Shown: positions 9,085 to 18,030 of the stretch, piece after piece | Layout of the letters: the number at the start of each line of letters is the position of its first letter | Numbering within the stretch: the first letter of the stretch is position 1 | NCBI GenBank assembly: GCA_020634165.1 | Contig: JACKCF010000001.1 | Location: 1,922,001-1,986,000 of the forward strand | Reading direction: 5' to 3' | DNA: 64,000 bases | DNA from: Anaerolineaceae bacterium | Lineage (GTDB): Bacteria > Chloroflexota > Anaerolineae > Aggregatilineales > Phototrophicaceae | Program-made: the position numbers and the translations under genes | The notes under the pieces: model-generated | Database searches by the model: none | Told to the model about the DNA's origin: nothing | What the model saw: the letters and a program-made list of their open reading frames with translations, nothing else

Positions 9085-9926
9085 TGAAAATCGGAAACTA
9101 TACGTTACGATGGCAGATGGTACTGACCATTCTCGTCCTGACAGTCCTATGTCTCGTCTGGATTTATCCGTTCCTGTGGATGATATCAGCATCCCTCAAA
9201 ACTCAGAGCGAAATCTTTTCCAGTGGCCTGAATCTCATCCCGCAGGAACCACAATGGCAAAACTATCAGCGTGCCTGGGTCGATGCGCAATTCAGCCGCT
9301 ATATGATCAACACAGTTCTCATAACAATTGGCACAGTTGTCTTGACGATCATCAGTACCAGCCTTGCGGGGTATGTCTTGGGTCGCTATACATTCATCGG
9401 ACGGCGCCCCTTCATGGCTTTGCTGGCTGGTACGATCTTCATCCCCGCTGGCTACACCATCATCCCAACCGTCGATCTCGCCAACAAGCTCGGATTGCTT
9501 AACTCGCTGTGGGGCGTCATCCTGGTCATGGCTGGTACCGGCAACGTCATTCACATCTTGCTATTCTCAGCCTACTTCAGCAGCCTTCCCAAGGAACTGG
9601 AAGAAGCGGCTGTGCTGGATGGTGCGGGCTTCCTGACAGTTTTCTTCCGCGTGATGTTGCCTTTAGCAGGTCCAGTGGTTGCCACAGTCACCATCCTCAA
9701 GTTCCTGGGCGCCTGGAACAACTTCTTCGTGCCGCTTGTATTTACCTTCAGCCGACCTGATTTGAGAACGCTCAGTGTTGGGATGTTTGCTTTTGTTGGG
9801 GAAAATGAAACGGACTGGTCAGGCATGGCTGCCGCGGCCACCATCTCTCTAATACCCGTCATTATCATATTCTTTGTGATGCAGCGCCGTTTTGTAGAAG
9901 GTATTGCGGGTGCTGTCAAGCAGTAA
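9081..9926 (+). CDS. CUT1 sugar ABC permease, MalG/UgpE type
   Basis: 281 residues, six predicted helices. The EAA loop LEEAAVLDGAGFLTVF near residue 175 and the C-terminal QRRFVEGIAGAVKQ are typical of the MalG/UgpE partner. The ATG lies inside the end of the preceding permease gene, so the pair is translationally coupled. Together with 8122-9084 it forms the channel for the ligand of the Tat-exported binding protein. Confidence 0.9.
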   Translation: MMKIGNYTLRWQMVLTILVLTVLCLVWIYPFLWMISASLKTQSEIFSSGLNLIPQEPQWQNYQRAWVDAQFSRYMINTVLITIGTVVLTIISTSLAGYVLGRYTFIGRRPFMALLAGTIFIPAGYTIIPTVDLANKLGLLNSLWGVILVMAGTGNVIHILLFSAYFSSLPKELEEAAVLDGAGFLTVFFRVMLPLAGPVVATVTILKFLGAWNNFFVPLVFTFSRPDLRTLSVGMFAFVGENETDWSGMAAAATISLIPVIIIFFVMQRRFVEGIAGAVKQ

Positions 9927-9962
9927 GCATTTATCTATTGACTCTATAGAATTGGATTCACG

Positions 9963-11414
9963 ATGCCTGATAAGAAACCCCCCAATATATTATGGGTTTG
10001 CACCGATCAACAACGATGGGATACCTTAGGCGCGTATGGCAACCCTTATGTAAATACCCCTGTGGCTGATCGCCTCGCGGAAAATGGCGTATTGTTTGAA
10101 AACGCCTTTTGTCAGGCTCCCATCTGCACACCTAGCCGTGCGTCATTCCTTACAGGTCGCTATCCACGCACCACACGTTGCCGCCAGAATGGCCAGGATA
10201 TCCCTGACACTGAAAAGCTCGTGACACGCCTGTTAAAAGACGGCGGTTATGTTTGTGGGCTATCTGGCAAACTGCATCTGTCGACATGTAATCCAGAGAT
10301 AATCAAAGGCACGGAGCGGCGTATCGATGATGGTTATGATGACTTTCATTGGTCGCATCACCCGCCACCGGATTGGCCCACAAATGAATATACACAATGG
10401 CTACGCGAACAGGGCGTAACTTATAGCACGCCGAGCTACAATGGCTCTAAATATGTTGAAGCAGGCATGCCGGAAGGTCATCATCAGACCACCTGGTGCG
10501 CAGATAAAGCCATTACCTTCATCCAGGAAAACGCTACTCACGGCACGCCCTGGTGTTACACGGTGAACATCTTTGATCCCCATCATCCGTTTAATCCGCC
10601 CGTTGAATATCTGGAACGGTATCTCGACAAGTTAGACGATATTCCGCTTCCCAACTACCAGCCAGGAGAATTGGCGAACAAACCTGGGTATCAGCAGAAT
10701 GACCACCACAACGCTTACAACAATAAGGGCTGGTTTGACAACGATGCTATGTCAGACGACGATCATCGGTTGGTCACAGCGGCCTATTGGGCCATGTGTG
10801 ACCTCATCGACGTTCAGTTGGGCCGTATGATCGCAGCCGTCGAAGAAACGGGGCAGATAGACAATACCATCATCATCTTCATGTCAGATCATGGCGAGAT
10901 GTTGGGCGATCACGGTATTTATCTCAAAGGTCCCTACTTTTACGAAGGGGCCGTGCATGTTCCTTTGATTGTGTCCATGCCTGGGTCGATTCAGTCCGGC
11001 CTTCGCAGCACAGCGCTGGTTGAATTGACGGATATCGCACCTACATTGCTCGAAGCAGCAGGGCTGGACATATATCCTGGCATGCAGGGACGCTCGTTCT
11101 GGTCTCTGCTGACAGGGACAGCCGATGCCGCTCTGCACCGCGATAGCGTGTACAGCGAGTACTACAACGCCATGCCCTGGCATAAGACGCCATCCGCCCA
11201 GGCGACGATGGTCCGTACAGATCGATACAAGTTGGTCTCAGTCCATAGCCTGGGGCAGGGTGAACTCTACGATCTGGAGAAGGACCCAAGCGAGACGCAT
11301 AATCAGTGGGATAATCCTGACTACGCCAACATAAAGCTGGAAATGCTGCAACTTCTTTGTGACCGTATGGCCTGGACAGTTGATCCACTCCCACTGCGAC
11401 AGGCGGATTGGTAA
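9963..11414 (+). CDS. Type I sulfatase (formylglycine-dependent)
   Basis: 483 residues. The signature CTPSRASFLTGRYP holds Cys55 and Arg59; Cys55 is the residue converted to formylglycine. Metal-ligand segments are CTDQQRWD near residue 14 and SDHGEMLGDHG near residue 305. There is no signal peptide, so it is probably cytoplasmic and removes sulfate from imported fragments. It sits 36 bp after the second permease in the same direction. The CxPSR form is converted by the FGE or anSME enzymes, and neither gene is in this window. The exact sulfated substrate cannot be read; aryl, choline and sugar sulfatases share these motifs. Confidence 0.9.
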   Translation: MPDKKPPNILWVCTDQQRWDTLGAYGNPYVNTPVADRLAENGVLFENAFCQAPICTPSRASFLTGRYPRTTRCRQNGQDIPDTEKLVTRLLKDGGYVCGLSGKLHLSTCNPEIIKGTERRIDDGYDDFHWSHHPPPDWPTNEYTQWLREQGVTYSTPSYNGSKYVEAGMPEGHHQTTWCADKAITFIQENATHGTPWCYTVNIFDPHHPFNPPVEYLERYLDKLDDIPLPNYQPGELANKPGYQQNDHHNAYNNKGWFDNDAMSDDDHRLVTAAYWAMCDLIDVQLGRMIAAVEETGQIDNTIIIFMSDHGEMLGDHGIYLKGPYFYEGAVHVPLIVSMPGSIQSGLRSTALVELTDIAPTLLEAAGLDIYPGMQGRSFWSLLTGTADAALHRDSVYSEYYNAMPWHKTPSAQATMVRTDRYKLVSVHSLGQGELYDLEKDPSETHNQWDNPDYANIKLEMLQLLCDRMAWTVDPLPLRQADW

Positions 11415-11453
11415 TGATGTTTTGTTGTGCTTGCTACCCAAAGGAAACGTTAA

Positions 11454-13478
11454 ATGACTGATAGACTACGTCCGCCTGCCGTGCCCTTGATAACACATGA
11501 TCCTTATTTCAGCGTCTGGTCGGCGACCGACCATCTCAATGGTGCCGATACGGTCCATTGGACAGGCAAGCCTCACCCCCTCTGCGGCATGATTCGTATT
11601 GATGGCACAGGCTACATTTTTATGGGTGGCATCGGCCACCTGCTGGACGCAGAAGTAGCGAAGATGGAACAAACGGACCTGCGCATCACGCCGACCCGCA
11701 GCATCTATACGTTTGCCGCCGCAGGTGTCGAACTGGTCGTAACATTCCTGTCGCCCCTGCTTCCGCATGACTTGGAAGTAATGGCACGGCCACTCAGCTA
11801 TATTGATGTGTATGTAAGGTCGGTCGATAGACAGGCGCATGATGTGGCGCTCTATCTGGATGTCAGCAGCCATCTGGTTGTCAATACCATCGAGCAGCTA
11901 GTTGTCTGGGGACGCCATCGCATCAGCGATACCCGTGAAGCTTTATGGATGGGCAGCCAGGAACAGAACGTTCTGGAGAAAATCGGTGATGATATTCGCA
12001 TCGATTGGGGCTACCTCTACACAATGCCGATTCAGACCACCAGTGGGGTAAATGGCCTGAGCCTCCCACTGCGGATGGGTTTTTTGGCAACAGGTTCATT
12101 GCCCGCCCACGATTACACTGAAATGCCCAGGGATGCTGGCACCCGACCTCCCGCGCCTGTCAGCGCCTGGGTATTTGACCTCAAGATCACACCCGATAAA
12201 GCTGAATCTCGCCAGTTGATGGTCGCTTATGATGACCTGTTCTCAGTTGAATACATGTTTCGGCGGCTGCGACCATACTGGCGCCGCAATAAAGCCGATG
12301 CCAGCGACCTGCTGCGCTGGGGTCTCGCAGATTACGAACAACTCAGTCAGGCCTGTGAGCAGTTCGATAATGAACTCATGGCGGACCTGGAAGCGACAGG
12401 TGGCGCTGAATATGCGCAGTTGGCCGCCCTCAGCTTCAGGCAGTGTATTGCCGCTCACAAGCTCGTTGCGGACCTGGATGGCACGCTCCTGTTCCTGTCT
12501 AAAGAGAATTTCAGCAATGGTTGCATGGCGACAGTGGATATCTCGTATCCATCGAGTCCCTTCTTCTTGCTTTTCAGTCCAACACTGCTAGAGGCAATGC
12601 TAACGCCCGTCCTGGATTATGCGGCCTCGCCTCGTTGGCCCCATCGTTACGCGCCGCATGACATTGGTCGCTATCCAAAAGCGAATGGCCAGGTTTATGG
12701 CGGCGGAGAAGAAAGTGATTTCCGGCAAATGCCCGTCGAAGAGTGCGGCAACATGCTGTTGATGGTCTCAGCGTTGTGCCAGGTCCAGGGCAGTGCTGAC
12801 TACGCCAAGCCCTATTGGCCGCTTCTGTCGCAATGGGCTGACTATCTGCTGGAAAGCGGCCTCGACCCGGCTAACCAACTGTGTACGGATGACTTTGCTG
12901 GTCATCTGGCACACAATGTCAACCTCTCGCTGAAGGCGATTGAAGGGCTGGGGGCATATGCGGAACTCTGCCGTAAAGACGGTCAGACCGAAGAAGCGGA
13001 CCGTGTTCGCGCTCTTGCCCAACAAATGGCTGAACAGTGGCAGCAAATGGCTTTTGAAGGCGATCACTATCGCTTGGCATTTGATCAGGAAGGCACCTGG
13101 AGCCAGAAATACAATTTGGTATGGGATGTCATCCTCAACCTGAATCTCTTCCCGAAATCCGTCGCTGAAACAGAACTGGCTTATTATCGTCAGAATCAGG
13201 CCCTATATGGTCTGCCCCTGGACAGTCGCAGCACATATACCAAGCTGGACTGGATCGTCTGGTCGGCCTGTCTTACGCAATCAGCGGACGATTTCAAGGC
13301 ATTAATTGATCCGGTTTACCGCTGGCTGAATGAAACCCCCAGCCGCGTTCCCCTCAACGATTGGTATTTCACTGATACGGGCAAGCAGCGCAGCTTCCAG
13401 GCGAGATCAGTTGTTGGTGGTGTGTTTATCAGAATGCTCTATGACCACTCGCTATGGAATAAATGGCGTCATCGATAA
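11454..13478 (+). CDS. GtaA-like protein (DUF4964/5127/4965/1793 family, annotated as glutaminase)
   Basis: 674 residues. The opening PPAVPLITHDPYFSVWS, followed by DTVHWTGKPHPL, is the mark of the fungal glutaminase A-like family, and the C-terminal half (KYNLVWDVILNLNLFP, LDSRSTYTKLDWIVW) matches its helical DUF4965/DUF1793 part. Most bacterial members have no proven reaction, and the helical barrel resembles that of glycosidases. Placed after an importer and a sulfatase and lacking a signal peptide, it more likely processes an imported glycan than glutamine; that is inference. AAAGGA precedes the ATG. It closes the operon, followed by a strong terminator at 13566. Confidence 0.8.
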   Translation: MTDRLRPPAVPLITHDPYFSVWSATDHLNGADTVHWTGKPHPLCGMIRIDGTGYIFMGGIGHLLDAEVAKMEQTDLRITPTRSIYTFAAAGVELVVTFLSPLLPHDLEVMARPLSYIDVYVRSVDRQAHDVALYLDVSSHLVVNTIEQLVVWGRHRISDTREALWMGSQEQNVLEKIGDDIRIDWGYLYTMPIQTTSGVNGLSLPLRMGFLATGSLPAHDYTEMPRDAGTRPPAPVSAWVFDLKITPDKAESRQLMVAYDDLFSVEYMFRRLRPYWRRNKADASDLLRWGLADYEQLSQACEQFDNELMADLEATGGAEYAQLAALSFRQCIAAHKLVADLDGTLLFLSKENFSNGCMATVDISYPSSPFFLLFSPTLLEAMLTPVLDYAASPRWPHRYAPHDIGRYPKANGQVYGGGEESDFRQMPVEECGNMLLMVSALCQVQGSADYAKPYWPLLSQWADYLLESGLDPANQLCTDDFAGHLAHNVNLSLKAIEGLGAYAELCRKDGQTEEADRVRALAQQMAEQWQQMAFEGDHYRLAFDQEGTWSQKYNLVWDVILNLNLFPKSVAETELAYYRQNQALYGLPLDSRSTYTKLDWIVWSACLTQSADDFKALIDPVYRWLNETPSRVPLNDWYFTDTGKQRSFQARSVVGGVFIRMLYDHSLWNKWRHR

Positions 13479-13565
13479 CAAATATCACGAAGAACATACT
13501 CATTAAAGACCGTATTCAGCCTGATGCTCACTATCGGGTACAGGCTGGGTATGATCCACAAAATA

Positions 13566-13596
13566 AGGCACCGAGACATAAAAAAGCTCGGTGCCT
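13566..13596. terminator. Rho-independent terminator of the sulfatase operon
   Basis: AGGCACCGAG (13566-13575) pairs perfectly with CTCGGTGCCT (13587-13596), loop 11 nt, followed by GTTTCTGT. It lies between two convergent genes and may serve both. Confidence 0.8.
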
Positions 13597-13660
13597 GTTT
13601 CTGTAACGGGTGATGTAGTTTCAAGCTCATCTATAAATGAGTGTGTCGTGTTGTATCTGA

Positions 13661-14602
13661 CTATATATAGTGAATGATAAGTACAATATCCTGAGCATGA
13701 TTGCCATATTTCTTGCCGAAGATATTGATTCCCCCTACATGATGTGCATCCGGCTTTACGCCGATCCGAACCGATACATACGACTTATCCGTCACACTTA
13801 GCTCTGATAATGTGACATCGGAGACTTTTACGCCGTCGAGGAATGTTCCCATATTATCCACACGCCATGTCTTGAGAAGGCCATACTGAGAGCTGTCAAT
13901 CCCCACCCATTTGGGTGTCAGCAGACCGCGCTCTCCACCGAAGTCAGCCGGACTCGTCCACATCCCAATTTCAATATCATTTATCCAGACTGTAATATCA
14001 GATGGCCAGTTGTAATGGTGACTGGCAGCTTCCGAGCAGGCTTCAAAACTGAGGTGCAGGCTTTCCGGCGTCGTTTGCGGTGGCAGTCGATTCGGAAAGC
14101 GATACTCCACATAACCATGATGAAACCACAACCGCTGTGCTGAAATGCGTTCAGGCTCATAAAACGCCGAAGCCCGATCAAGGTAGCTGATGATTTTCGT
14201 CTCGCTGTGCAGGCCACAGGTTGGCGCAATCTCACAATCCGTAAAAGCCCCCACCGGCATGGAAACTTCGGTTGATCGATAAATGTGAGAATCCGAATTG
14301 CGAAAAGGAATAGTAATCGTGCTGTAGGCGCGTGCACAGACTTTTTGCGATCCCCGATGACCAGGACGCCAATCTGTAAACAATAATCCGGCCTGCTCTA
14401 AAGCGCTCAGATGGAGATTCGCCGTAGAAAGGGGCAGGTCTAGTTCTTCGGCAATTGTACTGACATTCTGTGGCCCGTTCCCCAGATATTGCAGAATGCG
14501 TATCCGTGTTTCCGAGGCCAATGCCTTGAAAACTTTCATCGCTTGCTCGTCTTCGATATTCATCTCAAGAACAGGCATTGTAAAAGGTATATCGCTCGTC
14601 AT
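13661..14602 (-). CDS. ArsR-fold regulator fused to a C-terminal sensor-like domain
   Basis: 313 residues, three times a normal ArsR. Residues 20-95 form a winged helix (MKVFKALASETRIRILQYL, then LSTANLHLSALEQAGL). The remaining 200 residues lack the usual ArsR metal site. They read like a beta-rich domain: HHGYVEYRFPNRLPP, WPSDITVWINDIEIG, DFGGERGLLTPKW. I recognise this two-part arrangement from regulators near arabinan and xylan genes in Gram-positive bacteria but know of no proven ligand. It is transcribed away from the importer/GH51 operon, and a perfect inverted repeat lies 39 bp before its start. AGGA precedes the ATG by 8 nt. Confidence 0.8.
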   Translation of the reverse strand: MTSDIPFTMPVLEMNIEDEQAMKVFKALASETRIRILQYLGNGPQNVSTIAEELDLPLSTANLHLSALEQAGLLFTDWRPGHRGSQKVCARAYSTITIPFRNSDSHIYRSTEVSMPVGAFTDCEIAPTCGLHSETKIISYLDRASAFYEPERISAQRLWFHHGYVEYRFPNRLPPQTTPESLHLSFEACSEAASHHYNWPSDITVWINDIEIGMWTSPADFGGERGLLTPKWVGIDSSQYGLLKTWRVDNMGTFLDGVKVSDVTLSELSVTDKSYVSVRIGVKPDAHHVGGINIFGKKYGNHAQDIVLIIHYI

Positions 14603-14640
14603 GATGCTTTTCCTGAAAGTTAAGTAGGCTTTGTATCAAA

Positions 14641-14670
14641 TAGTTTCATACTAACATGAAACTATGAAAC
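14641..14670. promoter_or_regulatory. Candidate ArsR-type operator, inverted repeat plus extra half-site
   Basis: TAGTTTCAT (14641-14649) and ATGAAACTA (14656-14664) are perfect inverted 9-mers separated by 6 bp. A third half-site ATGAAAC (14664-14670) follows as a direct repeat. The site is 39 bp from the regulator start and about 165 bp before the importer promoter, so autoregulation is the simpler reading. Confidence 0.65.
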
Positions 14671-14829
14671 CGACGAATGCGGCTTTTATACATACGGAAG
14701 TTAATTGGCAATTGTAAATCAATCTTTAGAAGATAGCTTCTTATTGGGTTTTAGTAAGCTGATATAGGTCTTTAAGGGTCAAAATAGATTTAGGAGCACT
14801 CTACATGATTTGTTTTAGATTGAGAAATG

Positions 14830-14857
14830 TTGACTAAAATAGGCCACAAATTATAGT
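14830..14857 (+). promoter_or_regulatory. Sigma70-like promoter of the arabinose-type importer operon
   Basis: TTGACT (14830-14835), 16-nt spacer, TATAGT (14852-14857), 35 bp before ATG 14893. Each box matches the consensus at five of six positions. Confidence 0.7.
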
Positions 14858-14892
14858 CAATCATGAAATGATTATTTAGTGTGGAGCAAAGA

Positions 14893-16143
14893 ATGTTTAA
14901 ATCAAAGAAATTCCTACTCGTTGTTCTTTCTCTGATCTTGGTCATACCTTTTGCAGTTTCTGCGCAGGATAACGTGACCATCACCTTTTGGAGTCCATTT
15001 ACAGGTCCCGATGGCCAGACGATTGAAGCCATGGTCAATGACTTTAATGAAACCGCCGGGCCAGATATGGGCGTCACTGTTGATATGCTCATCGTTCCGT
15101 GGGATGAATACTACACGAAACTGACTGTGGCGATGGCATCCAACCAGGCACCGAATCTTGCAATTGCACATTCTCATCGCGTCCCAGCATTTGCAGAAGA
15201 GGGGACCCTGATAGAATTTACCCGCAGCAATCTGGAAACGTTGAATATCAACGAAGAGGACTTCATCCCGGCCCTGTGGAATGCTGGCGAGTATGAAGGT
15301 GCCCGTTATGCACTTCCGATTGATGCTTTCCCCCGCAATATCTTCTACAACAAGGCCGTATTTGAACAAGCTGGCCTTGATCCGGAAGTAGCACCGACGA
15401 CTGGCGAAGAATTAATTGCGACCCTGGACGCTATCAAGGCAATTGGTGATGAAGACATCGTCCCGATTGTTATCTCAACCAGCGGCTCATGGGCAGTGCG
15501 CGAGTTCTACAGCCTATATATGCAGTACGAACCAAACTTACTGAATGACGACATGACAGGCGTTTCTGATAACTTCCAGGAAGCTGCTACCCAGGCATTG
15601 CAGGTCACCACTGGCTTAATCGACGATGGTTATGCTCTGGCAGCACCTGGGGATTGGGCGGCGCTGTTCGCTCAGGACAAAGTTGGTATTGTCTTTGCAC
15701 AGATCACACACGTCCTGTCATTGTCACAGATTGATGGCCTGGAATTTGGTACCGGCGTGTTCCCGCAATTTGGCCCCCAACCGGCTAGCTTTACCCTCGG
15801 CCATAACTTTGTTTTGCCGATTGGCAGCAGCCAGGACCCAGACCACATCAACGCCAGCCTGAAGTTCATCGGGTGGTTTGGTGATAATGCACTGGCATGG
15901 GCGGAAGGCGGCAAGGTTCCGGCAACGTTCTCCGTCATTAACGATCCGGTCTTTGGCGACATGACAGCCCAGGCGATTTCCACCAGCCAGATGGACTACC
16001 TGGTCCTGCCGCCAATCATCCCGGAACAATCCGAAATTGATGGCATCGTTCAGGAAAATTTGGAAGCCCTCTATGGCGGTCAGAGTTCGATTGAAGATAC
16101 GGTCAACCGTATTGCAGATGAGATCAACTCGCTGCTTGGCTAA
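14893..16143 (+). CDS. CUT1 sugar ABC substrate-binding protein (arabinose-type locus)
   Basis: 416 residues. The signal peptide is KKFLLVVLSLILVIPFAVSA, cleaved before QDN. The mature start TITFWSPFTGPDGQ and ALPIDAFPRNIFYNKAVFEQ are typical of family 1 oligosaccharide-binding proteins. GGAG lies 6 nt before ATG 14893, which I prefer over GTG 14881 inside that same ribosome site. Two permeases and a GH51 arabinofuranosidase follow in the same direction, so arabinose-containing oligosaccharides are the likely ligands. Confidence 0.88.
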   Translation: MFKSKKFLLVVLSLILVIPFAVSAQDNVTITFWSPFTGPDGQTIEAMVNDFNETAGPDMGVTVDMLIVPWDEYYTKLTVAMASNQAPNLAIAHSHRVPAFAEEGTLIEFTRSNLETLNINEEDFIPALWNAGEYEGARYALPIDAFPRNIFYNKAVFEQAGLDPEVAPTTGEELIATLDAIKAIGDEDIVPIVISTSGSWAVREFYSLYMQYEPNLLNDDMTGVSDNFQEAATQALQVTTGLIDDGYALAAPGDWAALFAQDKVGIVFAQITHVLSLSQIDGLEFGTGVFPQFGPQPASFTLGHNFVLPIGSSQDPDHINASLKFIGWFGDNALAWAEGGKVPATFSVINDPVFGDMTAQAISTSQMDYLVLPPIIPEQSEIDGIVQENLEALYGGQSSIEDTVNRIADEINSLLG

Positions 16144-16156
16144 ATAAATCGACGGG

Positions 16157-16190
16157 GTGCGTCTCTCATGCGGATGCGCGGGAGACGCAC
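16157..16190 (+). terminator. Hairpin after binding-protein gene (attenuator-like)
   Basis: GTGCGTCTC (16157-16165) pairs perfectly with GAGACGCAC (16182-16190), followed by TCTTT. It sits 14 nt after the binding-protein stop and 120 nt before the first permease. It may cause partial termination, so that more binding protein than permease is made. Confidence 0.65.
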
Positions 16191-16309
16191 TCTTTAACGA
16201 CAGGCTTCAGCGATGTGCCGCCGCTTCTTTGAAAAATGGAATGCCGCTTTTTCTATGACCATCTCAAAAATAGTGGCTTGGCTGAATAATTTTTTTACTG
16301 GGAGATACC

Positions 16310-17167
16310 ATGCGTTCTAAAGTTTTTCCCTATCTGTTGCTGGCACCCTATTTGATATTTTTTGTGGTTTTCCTGGCGTACCCGATCCTTCGCGGTGGTT
16401 ATATGAGCTTCTTTGATTGGGGCATCTTAGGGCCAAAAGAATATCTTGGTCTTGGCAATTACATTGATCTCTTCAGTGATGATCGTTTCTGGCGTGTATT
16501 AGGCAATAGCTTCGTCTTTATGCTGCTCTATGTTCCGCCTGTCATTATTGTCTCTATGTTTCTTGCCGTGTTATTGCATGGTTTCATCCCTGGCATTGGC
16601 ATCTTTCGGTCGATATTCTTCCTGCCAATGGTGATAAATGTTTCTGTATCGGCGATTGCCATTAAGTGGCTGATGGACCCCCAGATAGGATTGCTTAATC
16701 GCTTTCTAGATATTTTCGGCATCGCACCACAAACATGGTTAAACCAGCAGGGTTGGGCCATGTTCGTGGTCAGCCTGGTTGTGATATGGTCCTCGTCAGG
16801 ATTTAATATCATTATCTTCCTGGCAGGCTTGGAAAATATCTCTAAAGAAATTTACGAAGCTGCCGAAGTGGATGGCAGCACGCCCTTTACCACATTTTTC
16901 AGAATTACAATACCGCTGCTGCGGCCTGTCATCTTGCTGGTAACAGTCCTGAGTGTCATTGGTTCCCTACAGGTATTCGGAGAAATCTTCATGCTGACGG
17001 GTGGTGGACCCTTTGGTAGCACAACCGTCCTTGCATATTATCTTTACGAGCAGGGTTTCAATAACTTCGAGTTCGGCCTTGCGGCGGCTGTCGGTGTTGT
17101 TATGACGGGCATTATCGCAGTTCTGACGTTCATTCAATTCCGCTTCCTGGGCGAAAGAGAGGTCTAG
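16310..17167 (+). CDS. CUT1 sugar ABC permease, MalF/UgpA type
   Basis: 285 residues with six predicted helices, beginning FPYLLLAPYLIFFVVFLAYP. The EAA loop YEAAEVDGSTPFTTFF is near residue 185, and LTGGGPFGSTTVLAYYLY is a typical last-loop motif. A GGGAG ribosome site precedes the ATG. The stop lies 2 nt from the next permease start. It forms the channel with that partner for the binding protein at 14893. Confidence 0.9.
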   Translation: MRSKVFPYLLLAPYLIFFVVFLAYPILRGGYMSFFDWGILGPKEYLGLGNYIDLFSDDRFWRVLGNSFVFMLLYVPPVIIVSMFLAVLLHGFIPGIGIFRSIFFLPMVINVSVSAIAIKWLMDPQIGLLNRFLDIFGIAPQTWLNQQGWAMFVVSLVVIWSSSGFNIIIFLAGLENISKEIYEAAEVDGSTPFTTFFRITIPLLRPVILLVTVLSVIGSLQVFGEIFMLTGGGPFGSTTVLAYYLYEQGFNNFEFGLAAAVGVVMTGIIAVLTFIQFRFLGEREV

Positions 17168-17169
17168 TC

Positions 17170-18009
17170 ATGTTTCGCACACGCACAGCCTCCCTGACTA
17201 CCCGCTATATCGTCTTGATTGTGCTTGGCTTGATCTGGGTTAGCCCCTTGCTGGCGATCTTTATCTTCTCGTTCGCACCGAATCAGGACATCCTGCGAAT
17301 GGAAATATTCCCGACCAGCTTCACGCTCGATCACTACACCACTGTCCTGACAACCAACATGCGTGGGGTGAGCATTCCCTCATCTCTGGTTAACAGTACC
17401 ATCATCGTCGTCATACAGGTCCTGGGGATTCTCATTCTGGATACACCTGCGGCCTATGCCCTGGCTCGTAGCAAATTTGCAGGCCGTGAACTCATCTTTG
17501 GCCTGATCCTGATGACCATGATGATGCCTGGTCACATTATCCTCATGTCACTGTATGAACTCATGGCGAACATGTCCCTGGTTAACACCATACCCGGAAT
17601 TATTTTGCCCGGTTTGCCGCGCGTGATCGGTATCTTTTTGCTCAGGCAGTTTTTCCGCCAGATACCGGATGAACTGGAATATGCGGCACGTGTTGATGGA
17701 GCCAGTGATTGGCAGATTTTCCTGCGCGTGATGGTGCCATTGGCGCGGCCTGCACTCGCAACCTTGACGGTCATCACAGTGCTTTACAGCTGGAATAATT
17801 TCTTGTGGCCGCTAGTCATTATTAACACACCAGAAATGATGACGGCCCCGATTGCGATGGCCTATCTCAATTCTGGCACAAACTCGACCCAGAACTATGC
17901 AGATTTGTTAGCAGCGGCCTTTGTAACGACCTTACCGGTTATCCTTTTCTTCTTTGTAGCCCAGGACCGTATTGTTCAGGGTATTTCACCAACATCTGGA
18001 ATCAAATAA
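17170..18009 (+). CDS. CUT1 sugar ABC permease, MalG/UgpE type
   Basis: 279 residues, six predicted helices. The EAA loop LEYAARVDGASDWQIF is near residue 170. The end QDRIVQGISPTSGIK matches the MalG/UgpE C-terminus. It starts 2 nt after the preceding permease and is followed 21 nt later by the GH51 gene, so transporter and enzyme are one transcription unit. No ATPase is present in the operon. Confidence 0.9.
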   Translation: MFRTRTASLTTRYIVLIVLGLIWVSPLLAIFIFSFAPNQDILRMEIFPTSFTLDHYTTVLTTNMRGVSIPSSLVNSTIIVVIQVLGILILDTPAAYALARSKFAGRELIFGLILMTMMMPGHIILMSLYELMANMSLVNTIPGIILPGLPRVIGIFLLRQFFRQIPDELEYAARVDGASDWQIFLRVMVPLARPALATLTVITVLYSWNNFLWPLVIINTPEMMTAPIAMAYLNSGTNSTQNYADLLAAAFVTTLPVILFFFVAQDRIVQGISPTSGIK

Positions 18010-18030
18010 ACGCAACGAATTGGGAGACAC

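Noticed and set aside
13517..13547. Hairpin CAGCCTG/CAGGCTG
   Set aside because: Short stem with a 17-nt loop and no T-run; the terminator at 13566 explains the region better.
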